From: Desulfovibrio desulfuricans DSM 642 | GTDB lineage: Bacteria; Desulfobacterota; Desulfovibrionia; Desulfovibrionales; Desulfovibrionaceae | DNA length: 64,000 bases | Direction: 5' to 3' | NCBI RefSeq assembly: GCF_000420465.1 | Contig: NZ_ATUZ01000011.1 | Coordinates: forward strand, 248,001 to 312,000 | In this document: in pieces, positions 26,669-36,626 of the stretch | Layout of the letters: each line of letters starts with the position of its first letter | How positions within the stretch are numbered: the stretch's first letter is position 1 | Notes under the pieces: generated by a model | The model's database searches: none | Seen by the model: the letters and a program-made list of their open reading frames with translations, nothing else | What the model was told of the DNA's origin: nothing | Made by a program: the position numbers and the translations under genes

Positions 26669-26789
26669 ACCGTCTGTGCGGGGGATGTGAATTTCCCCTT
26701 GCGTGGTTCGGTGCTTTGGGGCATTATGCCCTTCCCTCGGTGCGCCCGTAAAACGGCGTCCGAGTGTATACGTTTTTAAGGAGTACGCC

Positions 26790-26987
26790 ATGCCCAAGAT
26801 CAAAACCCGGCGTTCCGCCGCCAAGCGTTTTTCGCAGACCGGCAGCGGCAAGTTCAAGCGTCGCCGCCAGAACTTGCGCCACATCCTGACCAAGAAGGCC
26901 GCCAGCCGCAAAATGCGTTTGGGTCAGTCCACCCTGGTGGATCAGACCAATGAAAAGGCTGTGCGCCGGATGCTGCCCAACGGCTAA
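26790..26987 (+). CDS. rpmI: Large ribosomal subunit protein bL35
   Basis: 65 aa basic protein MPKIKTRRSAAKRFSQTGSG... with RRRQNLRHILTKKAASRKMRLG, full-length bL35. AAGGAG precedes the ATG at 26790 by 7 bases; the frame is open further upstream but not conserved. Sits between infC and rplT in the classic order. Confidence 0.98.
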   Translation: MPKIKTRRSAAKRFSQTGSGKFKRRRQNLRHILTKKAASRKMRLGQSTLVDQTNEKAVRRMLPNG

Positions 26988-27304
26988 TTTGCTTGTCTTT
27001 TTGCTTGCTGACTGCGGCAGCCTACGCGGGCGCGCCTCGGTCACATAGACAGCTATGCTCCGCTTCGGCGCGCCGCTTGGCTTTCTTGTCCGCAAGTAAA
27101 AATCCTGCGCAAATTGCAGCGTGAGCTGCAGTGCAAAAGGCAAATTCTGACGGGAAAAAGTAATTCAGCGCGATGCTACGGCATCGGCGGCGCATGCGGA
27201 GCCGCGACTGACGTTCAATCCGCGTCTCTCATTCGAGAGCCTGAAGTTTTTTACGCTCCCCAACGGGCATTCCTCCGCCTAGTTGGGAGAAGGAGGCAAC
27301 GCAT
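26988..27304 (+). other. Long rpmI-rplT leader with structured RNA potential
   Basis: 317 bases between rpmI and rplT, where most bacteria have a short gap. It contains a compound inverted repeat (27029-27074), a TGCAGC-GTGA-GCTGCA hairpin near 27115, and a stem CTCCCCAAC / GTTGGGAG (27256-27264 with 27282-27289) next to the rplT ribosome site. TCCTCC at 27271-27276 in that loop is complementary to the AAGGAGG ribosome site (27290-27296). This could be a translational control region for L20; it is inference. Confidence 0.45.
27029..27074. repeat. Compound inverted repeat
   Basis: Outer arms GGCGCGCC (27029-27036) and GGCGCGCC (27067-27074), and inner arms CATAG / CTATG (27044-27057) around ACAG. 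The element resembles a dispersed intergenic palindromic repeat, but only one copy is in the window. Confidence 0.6.
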
Positions 27305-27658
27305 ATGCGTGTGAAGAGAGGTCTTGCAAGTCATCGTCGTCATAAAAAATATTTGAACGCAGCCAAGGGTTTTCGTGGTGGTCGCAGCCGTCTGTACCGC
27401 ACCGCGCGCGAGGCTGTGGAACGCTCGATGCAGTATTCCTATGTGGGCCGCAAGCTGAGGAAACGCGATTTCCGCACTCTGTGGATTCTCCGCATCAACG
27501 CCGGCGCGCGTCTGAGCGGTCTTTCCTACAGCCGTTTCATGCACGGCCTCAAGCTGGCTGGCATTGAACTGAACCGCAAGGTTCTGGCTGACCTTGCCGT
27601 GTATCACAAGGACGACTTCGCCAAGATTGTCGATCTGGCCAAGGCCGCTCTGAATTAA
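27305..27658 (+). CDS. rplT: Large ribosomal subunit protein bL20
   Basis: 117 aa: [61 protein letters not shown], complete bL20. It nucleates 50S assembly and in E. coli and Bacillus represses its own operon by binding the leader. GAAGGAGG lies 8 bases before the ATG. Confidence 0.98.
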   Translation: MRVKRGLASHRRHKKYLNAAKGFRGGRSRLYRTAREAVERSMQYSYVGRKLRKRDFRTLWILRINAGARLSGLSYSRFMHGLKLAGIELNRKVLADLAVYHKDDFAKIVDLAKAALN

Positions 27659-27985
27659 GAGCGGTGCTCCCCGCGCCGGAGGGAGACCTCCTGGCAGCGA
27701 CGCCTGCGGCTTTTAAAGCGCAGCGCGGCTTGCGGGAGCGGGGCCTTGCATGGTATAAGGCGCGGGCGGTGCACAAGCGCCGTCTGCGCCTTGATTTTTT
27801 GTATCGCCGGGGATTGCCCGGCGGGCAGGGCGAATTCATGCCGTGAGGATGCGCAGATCGCAGAAATGGCAGGATGTTCCGCAGGGCAGGGCCGTCAGGC
27901 CAAGCCGCAAGCGGCTGCCGTCATTCCCGTTTTTCTGCGTCTCCCTTAACAAAAAGCCGCGCCGCGCGGCATTGGGATATCCGCT
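27659..27985 (+). other. pheS leader region
   Basis: 327 bases with no convincing gene. It contains a strong terminator-like hairpin (27759-27800, listed separately) and a second GCCGGGGATTGCCCGGC stem soon after. TTGCGG and TATAAG, 18 bases apart (27730-27759), look like a promoter but run into the hairpin. No Phe-rich leader peptide was found. Confidence 0.4.
27759..27800 (+). terminator. Terminator or attenuator between rplT and pheS
   Basis: 11-bp stem GGCGCGGGCGG / CCGTCTGCGCC (two G-U pairs), 10-base loop, then TTGATTTTTT. Located about 100 bases after rplT and 185 before pheS. Confidence 0.75.
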
Positions 27986-29023
27986 ATGGATCTGATTTCT
28001 GCACTGGAAAGCCTGGTTCCCGAACTTGAAAAAGGTCTGGGCCAGGCTTCTTCGTTGGATGCCCTTGAGGCTTTGCGCGTGGATGTTCTGGGCCGCAAGG
28101 GCCGCATAGCCCAGATCATGGCCCAGTTGCCCTCGTTGGCCCCGGCAGAGCGCCCCGCCGTGGGCCAGACTGCCAACAGCGTCAAAGAACGCTGCAACGC
28201 CCTGTTTGAAGCCCGCAAGGCCGTTCTTGAGGCCGGGCGCGAGGCCGAAGCCCTGCGCCGTTTCGATCCTTCCGTTCCTGGTCGCGCGCCCTGGCGCGGC
28301 AGCCTGCATCCCACCACCTTGGTGACGGAAGAAATCTGCCAGATTTTTCAGGGGCTGGGCTTTGACGTGGCTTCCGGTCCGGAAGTGGAAATCGACTACT
28401 ACAATTTTGAAGCCCTGAACATGCCGCCCGAGCACCCGGCCCGCGACATGCAGGATACCCTGTATGTCACCGAAAAGGTGCTCATGCGTACGCACACCTC
28501 GCCCGTGCAGGCCCGCACCATGCTGGCGCGCAAGCCTCCTCTGGCCGTCATTGCCCCCGGCAAGGTGTACCGGCGCGACAGCGACCTCACCCATACCCCC
28601 ATGTTCCATCAGATCGAAGGCCTCATGGTGGGCGAGGGCATCAGCATGGCCCATCTGCGCGGCACGCTCACAGCCTTTGTGCGCGCTGTTTTTGGCGCTG
28701 AAACCCAGGTGCGTTTCCGCCCCAGCTTCTTCCCCTTTACCGAGCCTTCGGCAGAAGTGGACATCTCCTGCTGCATGTGCGGCGGCAAGGGCCACATTGG
28801 CGATGCGCCCTGCCGCGTGTGCAAAACCACGGGCTGGGTTGAAATCCTTGGTTGCGGCATGGTCGATCCTGCCGTGTTTGAAGCCGTGGGCTATCCTGCG
28901 GACGTCAGCGGCTTTGCCTTTGGCATGGGCGTGGAACGCGTGACCATGCTCAAGTACGGCATTGGCGATCTGCGGATGTTTTTTGAAAACGACGTGCGCT
29001 TCCTTGGCCAGTTTGCCCGGTAG
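27986..29023 (+). CDS. pheS: Phenylalanine-tRNA ligase alpha subunit
   Basis: 345 aa. An N-terminal coiled-coil ([12 protein letters not shown]... [18 protein letters not shown]) precedes the class-II core with [19 protein letters not shown], the DTLYV segment, [22 protein letters not shown] and [13 protein letters not shown], then [21 protein letters not shown]. It pairs with PheT as an alpha2-beta2 enzyme. An unrelated small gene separates the two subunits here. Confidence 0.98.
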   Translation: MDLISALESLVPELEKGLGQASSLDALEALRVDVLGRKGRIAQIMAQLPSLAPAERPAVGQTANSVKERCNALFEARKAVLEAGREAEALRRFDPSVPGRAPWRGSLHPTTLVTEEICQIFQGLGFDVASGPEVEIDYYNFEALNMPPEHPARDMQDTLYVTEKVLMRTHTSPVQARTMLARKPPLAVIAPGKVYRRDSDLTHTPMFHQIEGLMVGEGISMAHLRGTLTAFVRAVFGAETQVRFRPSFFPFTEPSAEVDISCCMCGGKGHIGDAPCRVCKTTGWVEILGCGMVDPAVFEAVGYPADVSGFAFGMGVERVTMLKYGIGDLRMFFENDVRFLGQFAR

Positions 29024-29029
29024 GACACT

Positions 29030-29467
29030 ATGCCCAGCGTCATGAGCCCTATAGATTGCAGCAATGCCCGCATGCGCGCAGGCCGCCTCACGGCCCTGCC
29101 CGTGTGTCTTGTATTGCTGGGCCTGTTGGCGGCGGCATCCCTGTTGCCCGGCAGCCCGTGCTGGCTGACGGCGGATGAAGCTCAGGCCGCCTCAGCCTAT
29201 ACCCCGCGCCATTCGGGCATGGATGCCCCGGGCGAACCCAAGCGCATCGAGACCTTGCCCAGCAAGAACGCAGGGCGCACGGCAGAGGGCGGCATGGGCT
29301 ATACGGACGCTTACGGCAACACCATTGACGACCGCCAGCCGGAAGAAAAACCCGCTCCCAAGCGCCCCAGACCCGGGGCCTACGGTGTGGGCGCGGGCCA
29401 GAGCGAGCGCTACGAGCGCCCACTGCCCGATCCGCAAAATCAGACTCCTGCCTGGAGTTTCAAATAA
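29030..29467 (+). CDS. Small exported/membrane-anchored protein between pheS and pheT
   Basis: 145 aa, 6 bases after pheS. A short polar N-terminus precedes one hydrophobic stretch (LTALPVCLVLLGLLAAASLLPG, about 20-41) that could be a signal peptide or anchor. The remainder is Pro/Gly/Glu-rich and probably disordered (DDRQPEEKPAPKRPRPGAYGVG), ending in PAWSFK. No recognised domain. It is in the operon by spacing and orientation; there is no reason to link it to the synthetase. Confidence 0.6.
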   Translation: MPSVMSPIDCSNARMRAGRLTALPVCLVLLGLLAAASLLPGSPCWLTADEAQAASAYTPRHSGMDAPGEPKRIETLPSKNAGRTAEGGMGYTDAYGNTIDDRQPEEKPAPKRPRPGAYGVGAGQSERYERPLPDPQNQTPAWSFK

Positions 29468-29497
29468 CCACGCCAAGGCGCGGAAACAGGACGAACT

Positions 29498-31906
29498 ATG
29501 CTGCTCTCACTTTCATGGCTGCGTGAATTTACTCCGTATGAAGGAACGGCTGAGGCGCTGGGCGACCGCCTGACCATGCTCGGCCTTGAGCTGGAAGACA
29601 TCAGCCGGCCCTACGATGCCATAAGCTCCATTGTGGTGGGGCATGTGGTTTCGTGCGACAATCATCCGGAATCCGACCATCTGCACGTCTGCAAGGTGGA
29701 CGCAGGGCAGGGCGAGCTGCTTGATATCGTTTGCGGCGCACCCAACGTTGCTGCAGGCCAGAAAGTGCCTGTGGCCCTGGTGGGCACCAAGATGCCCGAC
29801 GGCATGGTGATCAAAAAGGCCAAGCTGCGCGGAGCGCCTTCTTTTGGCATGATCTGCTCCGAGCGCGAACTGGGCCTGACCGAAGACCACACCGGCATTA
29901 TGGTGCTGCCCGGAAGCTTTGTGGTGGGCAAACCTCTGGTGGAGCAGCTCGAGCTTGACCGCGAAGTGCTGGATATTTCCATCACGCCCAACCGTGCCGA
30001 CTGCCTTTCGGTTCTTGGCCTTGCGCGCGAAACCGCCCTGGCCTGCAACCTGCCGCTCTCCATCCCCGAACTGCCGCTGGAGCTGGACTCCGGCGCAGAA
30101 GTGCTGGTGCCCATTGATATTGACGATCCCGAGCTCTGCTGGCTGTATTCCGGCCGCGTCATCACGGGCGTCAAGATCGGGCCTTCGCCCATGCGCCTGC
30201 GTCACCGCCTGCATGCCGTGGGTGTGCGCCCCATTTCCAATATCGTGGACGTGACCAACTATATTCTGTTTGAATACGGTCAGCCCTTGCACTCCTTTGA
30301 CATGGACAAGCTGGAAGGCGGCCGCATCGTGGTGCGCCGCGCGCAGGAAGGCGATACCTTCACTACCCTTGACGGGCAGGAACGCGCGCTTACCGCAGCC
30401 GACCTCTGCATCCGCGACGGCGCTCGCGCCGTGGCTCTTGCTGGCGTTATGGGCGGCCTGAACAGCGAAATTTCCGATACCAGCACCAATGTGTTTCTGG
30501 AAAGCGCGGTCTTCAAGCCCGCCACCATCCGCAAAACATCGCGCCGTCTGGGCCTCTCGTCCGAAGCGTCCTACCGCTTTGAGCGCGGCATCGACCAGCA
30601 GCGCACCGTGTGGGCGCTTGATCGCGCCTGCGCCATGATGGCCGCCGTCAGCGGCGGGCGCGTGCAGCGCGGCCTTTCCATCAACGAACCCCGTCCCTTC
30701 AAGGCGGCCAGCATTGAATTCCGCCCGGCGCGGGCCGATTCCCTGCTGGGTGTGCAGCTTGGCGCGGACTTTGACGAAAAGGTGCTCACCGGCATGGGCT
30801 GCAATGTGGACAAGGGCGAAAGCAGCCCCGTGTGGCGCGTCAGCCAGCCCTCCTGGCGGCCCGACCTCACCCGTGAAGCTGATCTGATCGAAGAAGTGGG
30901 CCGCGTGCACGGGCTGGATACCATTGCCCCCGTGCTGCCCGCCATTGCCCGCAACCTCGACCGCGCAGGCGAGCCGGAATCGCGCTACGGATTCTGGTCG
31001 CGCCTCAAGCACTGGGGCGCTGGCCTTGGCCTCAACGAAGCCGTGAACTACAGCTTTGTGGGCCACAAGGACATGGATCACCTTGCCATGCCGCGCGAGG
31101 GCCGCATTTCCATCATGAACCCGCTCTCGGCGGAGCAGGATGCCCTGCGCACCGCCCTGGCCCCCGGCCTCATGTATGATCTGCGCAACAACCTCGCCCA
31201 GGGAGCGCAGGGTCTGCGGCTGTTTGAACTTGCCAATATTTTTGAAGCTGACGCCGCTTCTGAAACCACCGCCCGCGAAACGGGCATGCTGGGCGTGCTC
31301 CTGTACGGCGCGCGCTACGACACGGCCTGGCCTCAGGCTGAGGGCGACATGGATTATGCCGACCTCAAGGGCGTGGTGGAAAACCTGCTGCACTATCTGC
31401 ATCTTGGGGTGCCCAGCTATGAACTGGCTCAGGAGCATGCCTTCTTGCTGCCCTGCGTGAACGTCTTTGTGAATGGCCGCGCCGTGGGCTTCATGGGTCG
31501 GGTCAAGCCCGCCATGGCCGACGAATATCACGCCCGCAAGGACGTGTGGCTGGCTGAAATGAACCTCGACATCCTGCGCGAACTGCACGATGCCGCTACG
31601 GTGCGCTTTGCGCCCCTGCCGGTGTATCCGCCGGTGCGGCGCGACATTACCGTGACCACCGGGCCGGGCCTCAAGGTGGCCGACATCACTGCTCACGTGC
31701 AGGGGCTCAAACTGGCCCTGCTGGACGACGTGGCCCTGGTGGACTGCTTTGAACCCAAGACGGAGCAGGGCGGGGAGCCCGTGCGCAACCTGACCTTCCG
31801 GCTCACCTTCCGCCATGCGGAGCGTACTCTCAAGGATACGGAAGTGGACAAGGAGCGGGAGAAGGTGGCACAGTCGCTTGTAAGCGCTCTGGGCGTGAAA
31901 ATTTAA
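29498..31906 (+). CDS. pheT: Phenylalanine-tRNA ligase beta subunit
   Basis: 802 aa, full length. Begins MLLSLSWLREFTPYEGT; an EMAP-type tRNA-binding domain (VGHVVSCDNHPESDHLHVCKVDAG) follows at about 45-150, then the B3/B4 editing region (NIVDVTNYILFEYGQPLHSFD, SRRLGLSSEASYRFERGID), the catalytic-like domain, and the C-terminal ferredoxin-fold anticodon-binding domain ending LVSALGVKI. Confidence 0.98.
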   Translation: MLLSLSWLREFTPYEGTAEALGDRLTMLGLELEDISRPYDAISSIVVGHVVSCDNHPESDHLHVCKVDAGQGELLDIVCGAPNVAAGQKVPVALVGTKMPDGMVIKKAKLRGAPSFGMICSERELGLTEDHTGIMVLPGSFVVGKPLVEQLELDREVLDISITPNRADCLSVLGLARETALACNLPLSIPELPLELDSGAEVLVPIDIDDPELCWLYSGRVITGVKIGPSPMRLRHRLHAVGVRPISNIVDVTNYILFEYGQPLHSFDMDKLEGGRIVVRRAQEGDTFTTLDGQERALTAADLCIRDGARAVALAGVMGGLNSEISDTSTNVFLESAVFKPATIRKTSRRLGLSSEASYRFERGIDQQRTVWALDRACAMMAAVSGGRVQRGLSINEPRPFKAASIEFRPARADSLLGVQLGADFDEKVLTGMGCNVDKGESSPVWRVSQPSWRPDLTREADLIEEVGRVHGLDTIAPVLPAIARNLDRAGEPESRYGFWSRLKHWGAGLGLNEAVNYSFVGHKDMDHLAMPREGRISIMNPLSAEQDALRTALAPGLMYDLRNNLAQGAQGLRLFELANIFEADAASETTARETGMLGVLLYGARYDTAWPQAEGDMDYADLKGVVENLLHYLHLGVPSYELAQEHAFLLPCVNVFVNGRAVGFMGRVKPAMADEYHARKDVWLAEMNLDILRELHDAATVRFAPLPVYPPVRRDITVTTGPGLKVADITAHVQGLKLALLDDVALVDCFEPKTEQGGEPVRNLTFRLTFRHAERTLKDTEVDKEREKVAQSLVSALGVKI

Positions 31907-31913
31907 CACAGTG

Positions 31914-31944
31914 TGCGCAGGCCCGGCTTTTTCGGGCCTGCGCA
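31914..31944 (+). terminator. Strong hairpin after pheT
   Basis: Perfect 12-bp stem TGCGCAGGCCCG / CGGGCCTGCGCA, loop GCTTTTT. No T run follows, so termination may be partial; it separates pheT from the MerR gene. Confidence 0.6.
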
Positions 31945-31984
31945 ATTCCGGCACATTTTCAGAGAGTGTCAGGAGGGGTATGAC

Positions 31985-32338
31985 ATGTCGGACCACACGC
32001 CCGACAATACCTACCGCATAGGTGAGGTCGCAGAACTGCTCGACCTCAAAACCCATGTGTTGCGCTTCTGGGAAACGGAGTTTCCCCAGTTGGCGCCGCT
32101 GCGCACCGGTAAGGGGCAGCGCCTGTACACGGAAGAAAACGTGGCCCTCTTGCGGCGTATCCGGCAGTTGCTGCACGAGCAGGGCATGACCATTGAAGGC
32201 GCGCGCCGCGTACTTGCGGGCAGCGCCGTGGTGGATGAAAGCCTGCCCGAACGCGTGGCCGCGGTGCCGGACCCGGATTTTATGCGCATGCTCCAGCGGG
32301 AGCTGATCGCGCTGCGCCGCCTGCTCAGCGAAAAATAG
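31985..32338 (+). CDS. MerR-family transcriptional regulator
   Basis: 117 aa from the ATG at 31985 (AGGAGGGG upstream). N-terminal winged HTH TYRIGEVAELLDLKTHVLRFWETEFPQL, then YTEENVALLRRIRQLLHEQGMTIEGARRVL. There is no C-terminal cysteine metal site, only a short dimerisation helix, like the HspR/GlnR-type small MerR proteins. It commonly follows pheT in this lineage, but its target is unknown. Confidence 0.9.
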   Translation: MSDHTPDNTYRIGEVAELLDLKTHVLRFWETEFPQLAPLRTGKGQRLYTEENVALLRRIRQLLHEQGMTIEGARRVLAGSAVVDESLPERVAAVPDPDFMRMLQRELIALRRLLSEK

Positions 32339-32444
32339 GCTGCGGCCTGCTGGCGCAACAAAATATTTCAGGGAAGGGACGCGGGGGAGGCGACCCTTTC
32401 TGTTGGTGGCCCTCCCCCGCAAACACGCTCACCCCGATATAATC

Positions 32445-33164
32445 ATGATCTTATCGCCCTCATTGCTGTCTGCCGATTTTGCCCGTCTGGCCGAAGAGCT
32501 TGGCGCCCTTGAGGCTGCCGGAGTCACCTGGCTGCATCTGGACGTGATGGACGGGGCTTTTGTGCCCAACATCACCTTTGGTCCCCCGCTGATAAAGGCT
32601 CTACGGTCTGTCAGCGGGCTTTTTTTTGACGTGCACCTCATGGTGAATGATCCGGCCCGCTATATTGCCGACTTCCACAAGGCCGGGGCAGACATGCTGG
32701 TCATCCACGCCGAGGCCGACAAACACCCGCAGCGCACGCTCACGGCCATCCGGGCCATGGGCTGCAAGGCGGGGCTTGCCCTCAACCCCGGCACGGATGT
32801 GAATGCTGCCCGCTGGCTGGCGGCGGATATGGACATGCTGCTGCTCATGAGCGTGAACCCCGGTTTTTCGGGTCAGGCATTCATCCCCGCCACGTTCGAC
32901 AAAATCCGCGCCGCCCGGCAGATGCTTGACGCCAACGGCGGGGCAGAGGCGCTCATCCAGATCGACGGCGGCGTATGCCCCGAAAACACGGCCCAGCTTG
33001 TGGACGCCGGGGCGGAAGTCCTTGTGTCCGGCTCGGCCTTTTTTGGCCACAAACCTTACGACAAACGGCTTGCCGCCTTTATGGCTCCGCTTGCGGGCAG
33101 AATGCCCCGCCATGCGGAAGATGCCCTGAGACGCCGCGCCGCCAACCATATCACGCAAAAGTAG
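32445..33164 (+). CDS. rpe: Ribulose-phosphate 3-epimerase
   Basis: 239 aa TIM barrel from the ATG at 32445, which gives the conserved start [15 protein letters not shown]. Motifs [44 protein letters not shown] and IQIDGGV contain the metal-binding His and Asp residues. Interconverts ribulose-5-P and xylulose-5-P. No clear ribosome site. First of a pentose/glycolysis trio with tkt and pgk. Confidence 0.96.
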   Translation: MILSPSLLSADFARLAEELGALEAAGVTWLHLDVMDGAFVPNITFGPPLIKALRSVSGLFFDVHLMVNDPARYIADFHKAGADMLVIHAEADKHPQRTLTAIRAMGCKAGLALNPGTDVNAARWLAADMDMLLLMSVNPGFSGQAFIPATFDKIRAARQMLDANGGAEALIQIDGGVCPENTAQLVDAGAEVLVSGSAFFGHKPYDKRLAAFMAPLAGRMPRHAEDALRRRAANHITQK

Positions 33165-33175
33165 AGGAAAGAGTC

Positions 33176-35182
33176 ATGCCCACCCGCAGACAGTGCGCCA
33201 ATGCCATCCGCGCCCTTGCCATGGACGCCATTGAAAAAGCCCGCTCCGGTCACCCCGGCGCACCTCTGGGTATGGCCGACATGGCCGAAGCCCTGTGGCG
33301 TCATGGTTTCAAGCACAATCCGAGCAACCCCCGCTGGTTTGACCGCGACCGCTTTGTGCTTTCCAACGGCCATGCCTCCATGCTGCTCTACGCCTTGCTG
33401 CACCTCACGGGCTATGATCTGCCCATGGAGGAACTGCGCAATTTCCGCCAGTGGGGAGCCAAAACCGCAGGGCACCCCGAATACGAGCCTGATCTGGGTA
33501 TTGAAATGACCACTGGCCCGCTGGGGCAGGGTATTTCTTCCGCCGTGGGCATGGCGCTGGCCGAAAGCATGCTGGCCGCCCGCTACAACACTCCCGAGCA
33601 CACGGTTGTGGATCACCACACCTATGTGTTCACGGGCGACGGCTGCCTCATGGAAGGCGTTTCGCACGAGGCCTGCTCCCTGGCTGGCACCTGGGGCCTC
33701 GGCAAGCTCATAGCCCTTTACGACTCCAACGGTATTTCCATTGACGGCAAGATTGACGGCTGGTTCAACGAAGACGTGGCGGCCCGCTTCCGCGCTTACC
33801 ACTGGCAGGTCATCGGCCCCATCAACGGGCATGACGCCGCCTCGCTGGACGCCGCCATTGCCGAGGCCAAGGCCGATCACAGCCGTCCCAGCCTGATCAT
33901 CTGCCGCACCCACATTGGTTTTGGTTCCCCCAAGGCCGATTCCGCATCCTGCCACGGTTCGCCCCTTGGCGATGATGGCATTGCCGCAACCCGCGCGGCT
34001 CTGGGCTGGACCGAAGAACCCTTTACAGTGCCGCAGGACCTGTATTCCGCATGGGACGCGCGTGAAAAGGGCAAGGCTGCCGAGGCCGCCTGGGAGCATA
34101 CCTATGCCGCCTACGCCAAGGCCAATCCCGAGCTTGCCGCAGAATTTACCCGCCGTATGCGCGGCGAGCTGCCCGAGGACTGGGCCGCCATTGCGCGCGG
34201 CATGATTGAAGAAGCCGTGAGCAAGGCCGAAACCACGGCAACGCGCGTGGCCTCCAAGAAAACCCTTGAATGCCTTGTGCCCCGCCTGCCAGAACTTGTG
34301 GGCGGCTCCGCCGACCTCACCGGCTCCGTGGGCACGCTGACCAGCTCTTCCGAGCACATGGACGTGCAGACCCACAAGGGCAACTATGTTTCCTACGGCG
34401 TGCGTGAATTCGGCATGAGCGCCATCATGAACGGTTTTGCCCTGCACGGTGGGTTCATCCCCTACGCGGGCACGTTCATGTCCTTTGCCGATCAGGCCAA
34501 GAACGCCCTGCGACTGGCTGCCATCATGGGCATCCGCGCCGTGTGGGTGCTGACGCACGACTCCATCGGCGTGGGCGAAGACGGCCCCACGCATCAGCCT
34601 GTGGAACAGCTCGGCATGCTGCGCCTCATGCCCAATTTCAATCTGTGGCGTCCCTGCGACACGGTGGAAACCGCCGTGGCCTGGCGCAGCGCCCTTGAAA
34701 GCCTCCATACGCCCACCGGTCTTTCGCTCTCGCGCCAGAACCTGCCTTTCTGCCAGCGCGACGCCGCCCAGGTGGAAGCCATTGCGCGCGGCGGCTATGT
34801 GCTTCGCGACTGCGAAGGTACACCCGAGATCATCCTTATCGCCACTGGTTCGGAAGTGTCGCTTGCCCTTGAAGCCGCTGACCAGCTGACCGCCGATGGC
34901 CGCAAGGCCCGCGTGGTCTCCATGCCCTGCGCTGAGATTTTTGACGCGCAGGACGCGGCCTACAAGGAAAGCGTGCTGCCCCGTGGCGTGCGCGCCCGCA
35001 TTGCCATTGAAGCCGCCGCTGCGGATTACTGGCGCAAGTATGTGGGTCTGGACGGCGCGGTGGTCGGCATGGAGCGCTTTGGCGCTTCCGCCCCTGCCAA
35101 GATCGTTTTTGAGCGTCTGGGCTTTACCGTGGCGCATGTGCTGGAAGTGGCGGAAGGCCTTTTCCGGCAGCTTGGGAAGTAA
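33176..35182 (+). CDS. tkt: Transketolase
   Basis: 668 aa from the ATG at 33176 (GAGGAAAG upstream). ThDP enzyme: [57 protein letters not shown] with the GDGxxxEG-N cofactor motif, then the pyrimidine domain ([37 protein letters not shown]) and the C-terminal domain. Transfers two-carbon units between sugar phosphates. 11 bases after rpe, so same operon. Confidence 0.97.
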   Translation: MPTRRQCANAIRALAMDAIEKARSGHPGAPLGMADMAEALWRHGFKHNPSNPRWFDRDRFVLSNGHASMLLYALLHLTGYDLPMEELRNFRQWGAKTAGHPEYEPDLGIEMTTGPLGQGISSAVGMALAESMLAARYNTPEHTVVDHHTYVFTGDGCLMEGVSHEACSLAGTWGLGKLIALYDSNGISIDGKIDGWFNEDVAARFRAYHWQVIGPINGHDAASLDAAIAEAKADHSRPSLIICRTHIGFGSPKADSASCHGSPLGDDGIAATRAALGWTEEPFTVPQDLYSAWDAREKGKAAEAAWEHTYAAYAKANPELAAEFTRRMRGELPEDWAAIARGMIEEAVSKAETTATRVASKKTLECLVPRLPELVGGSADLTGSVGTLTSSSEHMDVQTHKGNYVSYGVREFGMSAIMNGFALHGGFIPYAGTFMSFADQAKNALRLAAIMGIRAVWVLTHDSIGVGEDGPTHQPVEQLGMLRLMPNFNLWRPCDTVETAVAWRSALESLHTPTGLSLSRQNLPFCQRDAAQVEAIARGGYVLRDCEGTPEIILIATGSEVSLALEAADQLTADGRKARVVSMPCAEIFDAQDAAYKESVLPRGVRARIAIEAAAADYWRKYVGLDGAVVGMERFGASAPAKIVFERLGFTVAHVLEVAEGLFRQLGK

Positions 35183-35226
35183 CTGGTCGACAGAACGAAG
35201 CAAATCCTCTTACAGGGAGAACGCAT

Positions 35227-36396
35227 ATGCCCATCAAGAAAATGCAGGATCTGGACCTGACCGGCAAAACCGTTGTGATTCGCGAAGACCTGAACGTGCC
35301 CATGAAGGACGGACAGGTATCCAACGACAAGCGCATCCGCGCTTCGCTGCCCACCATTACCACGGCCCTTGAAAAAGGCGCAGGCGTGGTGCTGCTTTCG
35401 CATCTGGGCCGCCCCACGGAAGGGCAGTATGAAGAGCAGTTCTCCCTTAAGCCCGTGGCCGCCCGCCTCTCCGAGCTGCTGGGCAAGCCTGTTGCCCTCG
35501 TTGCCACGCTGGAAGAAGCCAAGGCGGCTCCCGGTGCGGTGACCCTGCTTGAGAACGTACGTTTTCTCAAGGGCGAGAAAAAGAATGACCCCGCCCTGGC
35601 CGCGCAGCTTGCCGCCCTGGGTGATGTATATGTGATGGACGCCTTTGGGGCGGCCCATCGCGCGCATGCCTCCACCGAGGGCACGGTGCGCGTTGCCAAG
35701 GTTGCCTGCGCCGGGCCGTTGCTTCAGGCGGAGCTGGATGCCTTTGCCAAGGTGCTGAACAATCCCGCCCGCCCGCTTGCTGCCATCATCGGCGGTTCCA
35801 AGGTGTCCACCAAGCTGGCCCTGCTGGAAAATCTGCTGGAAAAAGTGGATGTGCTCATTGTGGGCGGCGGCATTGCCAATACCTTCCTTGCGGCTGCCGG
35901 ATACATGGTCGGCAAGTCGCTGTACGAGGAAGATCTGGTGCCGGAGGCCAAGCGCATTATGGAGCAGGCCAAGAACCTGAACAGGGATCTGCCCCTGCCC
36001 GTGGATGTTGTGACCGCCGAGGAACTGGCTCCCGGTCAGGCGGCTACAACCCGCGCCGTGGGCGACGTGCCCGCCGACCAGATGATTCTGGACGTTGGCC
36101 GCGACACGATCGGGCAGTACAAAAAACTGCTGTCCAAGGTTGCCACTGTGGTGTGGAACGGCCCTGTGGGCGCGTTTGAAACCGATCCCTTTGGCGAAGG
36201 CACCAAGGCACTGGCGCACTATCTTGCTGATTCCAAGGCCTTTGTGGTGGTGGGCGGCGGTGATTCCGTGGCTGCGGTGGAAAAGTACGGCCTGTCCGAA
36301 AAAATGGGCTATATCTCCACCGGCGGCGGCGCATCGCTGGAACTGCTGGAAGGCAAGGTGTTGCCCTCCGTGGCAGCGCTGGAAGACAGAGGCTAG
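35227..36396 (+). CDS. pgk: Phosphoglycerate kinase
   Basis: 389 aa. [67 protein letters not shown], and the ATP-side [18 protein letters not shown] and [29 protein letters not shown]. Complete bacterial Pgk making ATP from 1,3-bisphosphoglycerate. AGGGAG precedes the ATG. Follows tkt by 44 bases. Confidence 0.98.
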   Translation: MPIKKMQDLDLTGKTVVIREDLNVPMKDGQVSNDKRIRASLPTITTALEKGAGVVLLSHLGRPTEGQYEEQFSLKPVAARLSELLGKPVALVATLEEAKAAPGAVTLLENVRFLKGEKKNDPALAAQLAALGDVYVMDAFGAAHRAHASTEGTVRVAKVACAGPLLQAELDAFAKVLNNPARPLAAIIGGSKVSTKLALLENLLEKVDVLIVGGGIANTFLAAAGYMVGKSLYEEDLVPEAKRIMEQAKNLNRDLPLPVDVVTAEELAPGQAATTRAVGDVPADQMILDVGRDTIGQYKKLLSKVATVVWNGPVGAFETDPFGEGTKALAHYLADSKAFVVVGGGDSVAAVEKYGLSEKMGYISTGGGASLELLEGKVLPSVAALEDRG

Positions 36397-36584
36397 GGCC
36401 TTTAGCACTATGGCTCTTTTGCCCTCTGCCTGCGTCAGGAAGCCTTTTTATTTCGGTCGAGTACCGAAGGGAGTACACTCCCTTCATAAAAAAACTTCCT
36501 TCCTTGGCAGAGAACAAAATTTTTCATAGTTTTAACAGGCTGTTGTAACATGCCGCTTTGCGGCAGCGTTCATAGCTGATTCAG

Positions 36585-36616
36585 GCCCCCGGATCTCAGG
36601 ATTCGGGGGCTTTTTG
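36585..36616 (+). terminator. Terminator between pgk and LysR gene
   Basis: GCCCCCGGAT / ATTCGGGGGC 10-bp stem (one G-U) followed by TTTTT. Lies between converging genes. Confidence 0.8.
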
Positions 36617-36626
36617 CGTGCGGCGC

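Noticed and set aside
29513-32422. A 969-codon open frame antisense to pheT
   Set aside because: It mirrors the pheT codon pattern in high-GC DNA, has no ribosome site, and its product is low-complexity His/Gly/Gln-rich without motifs. The plus-strand product is unmistakable PheT.
33056-35203. A 715-codon frame antisense to tkt
   Set aside because: Shadow of a highly biased gene; the product is Gly/His-rich with no family resemblance.
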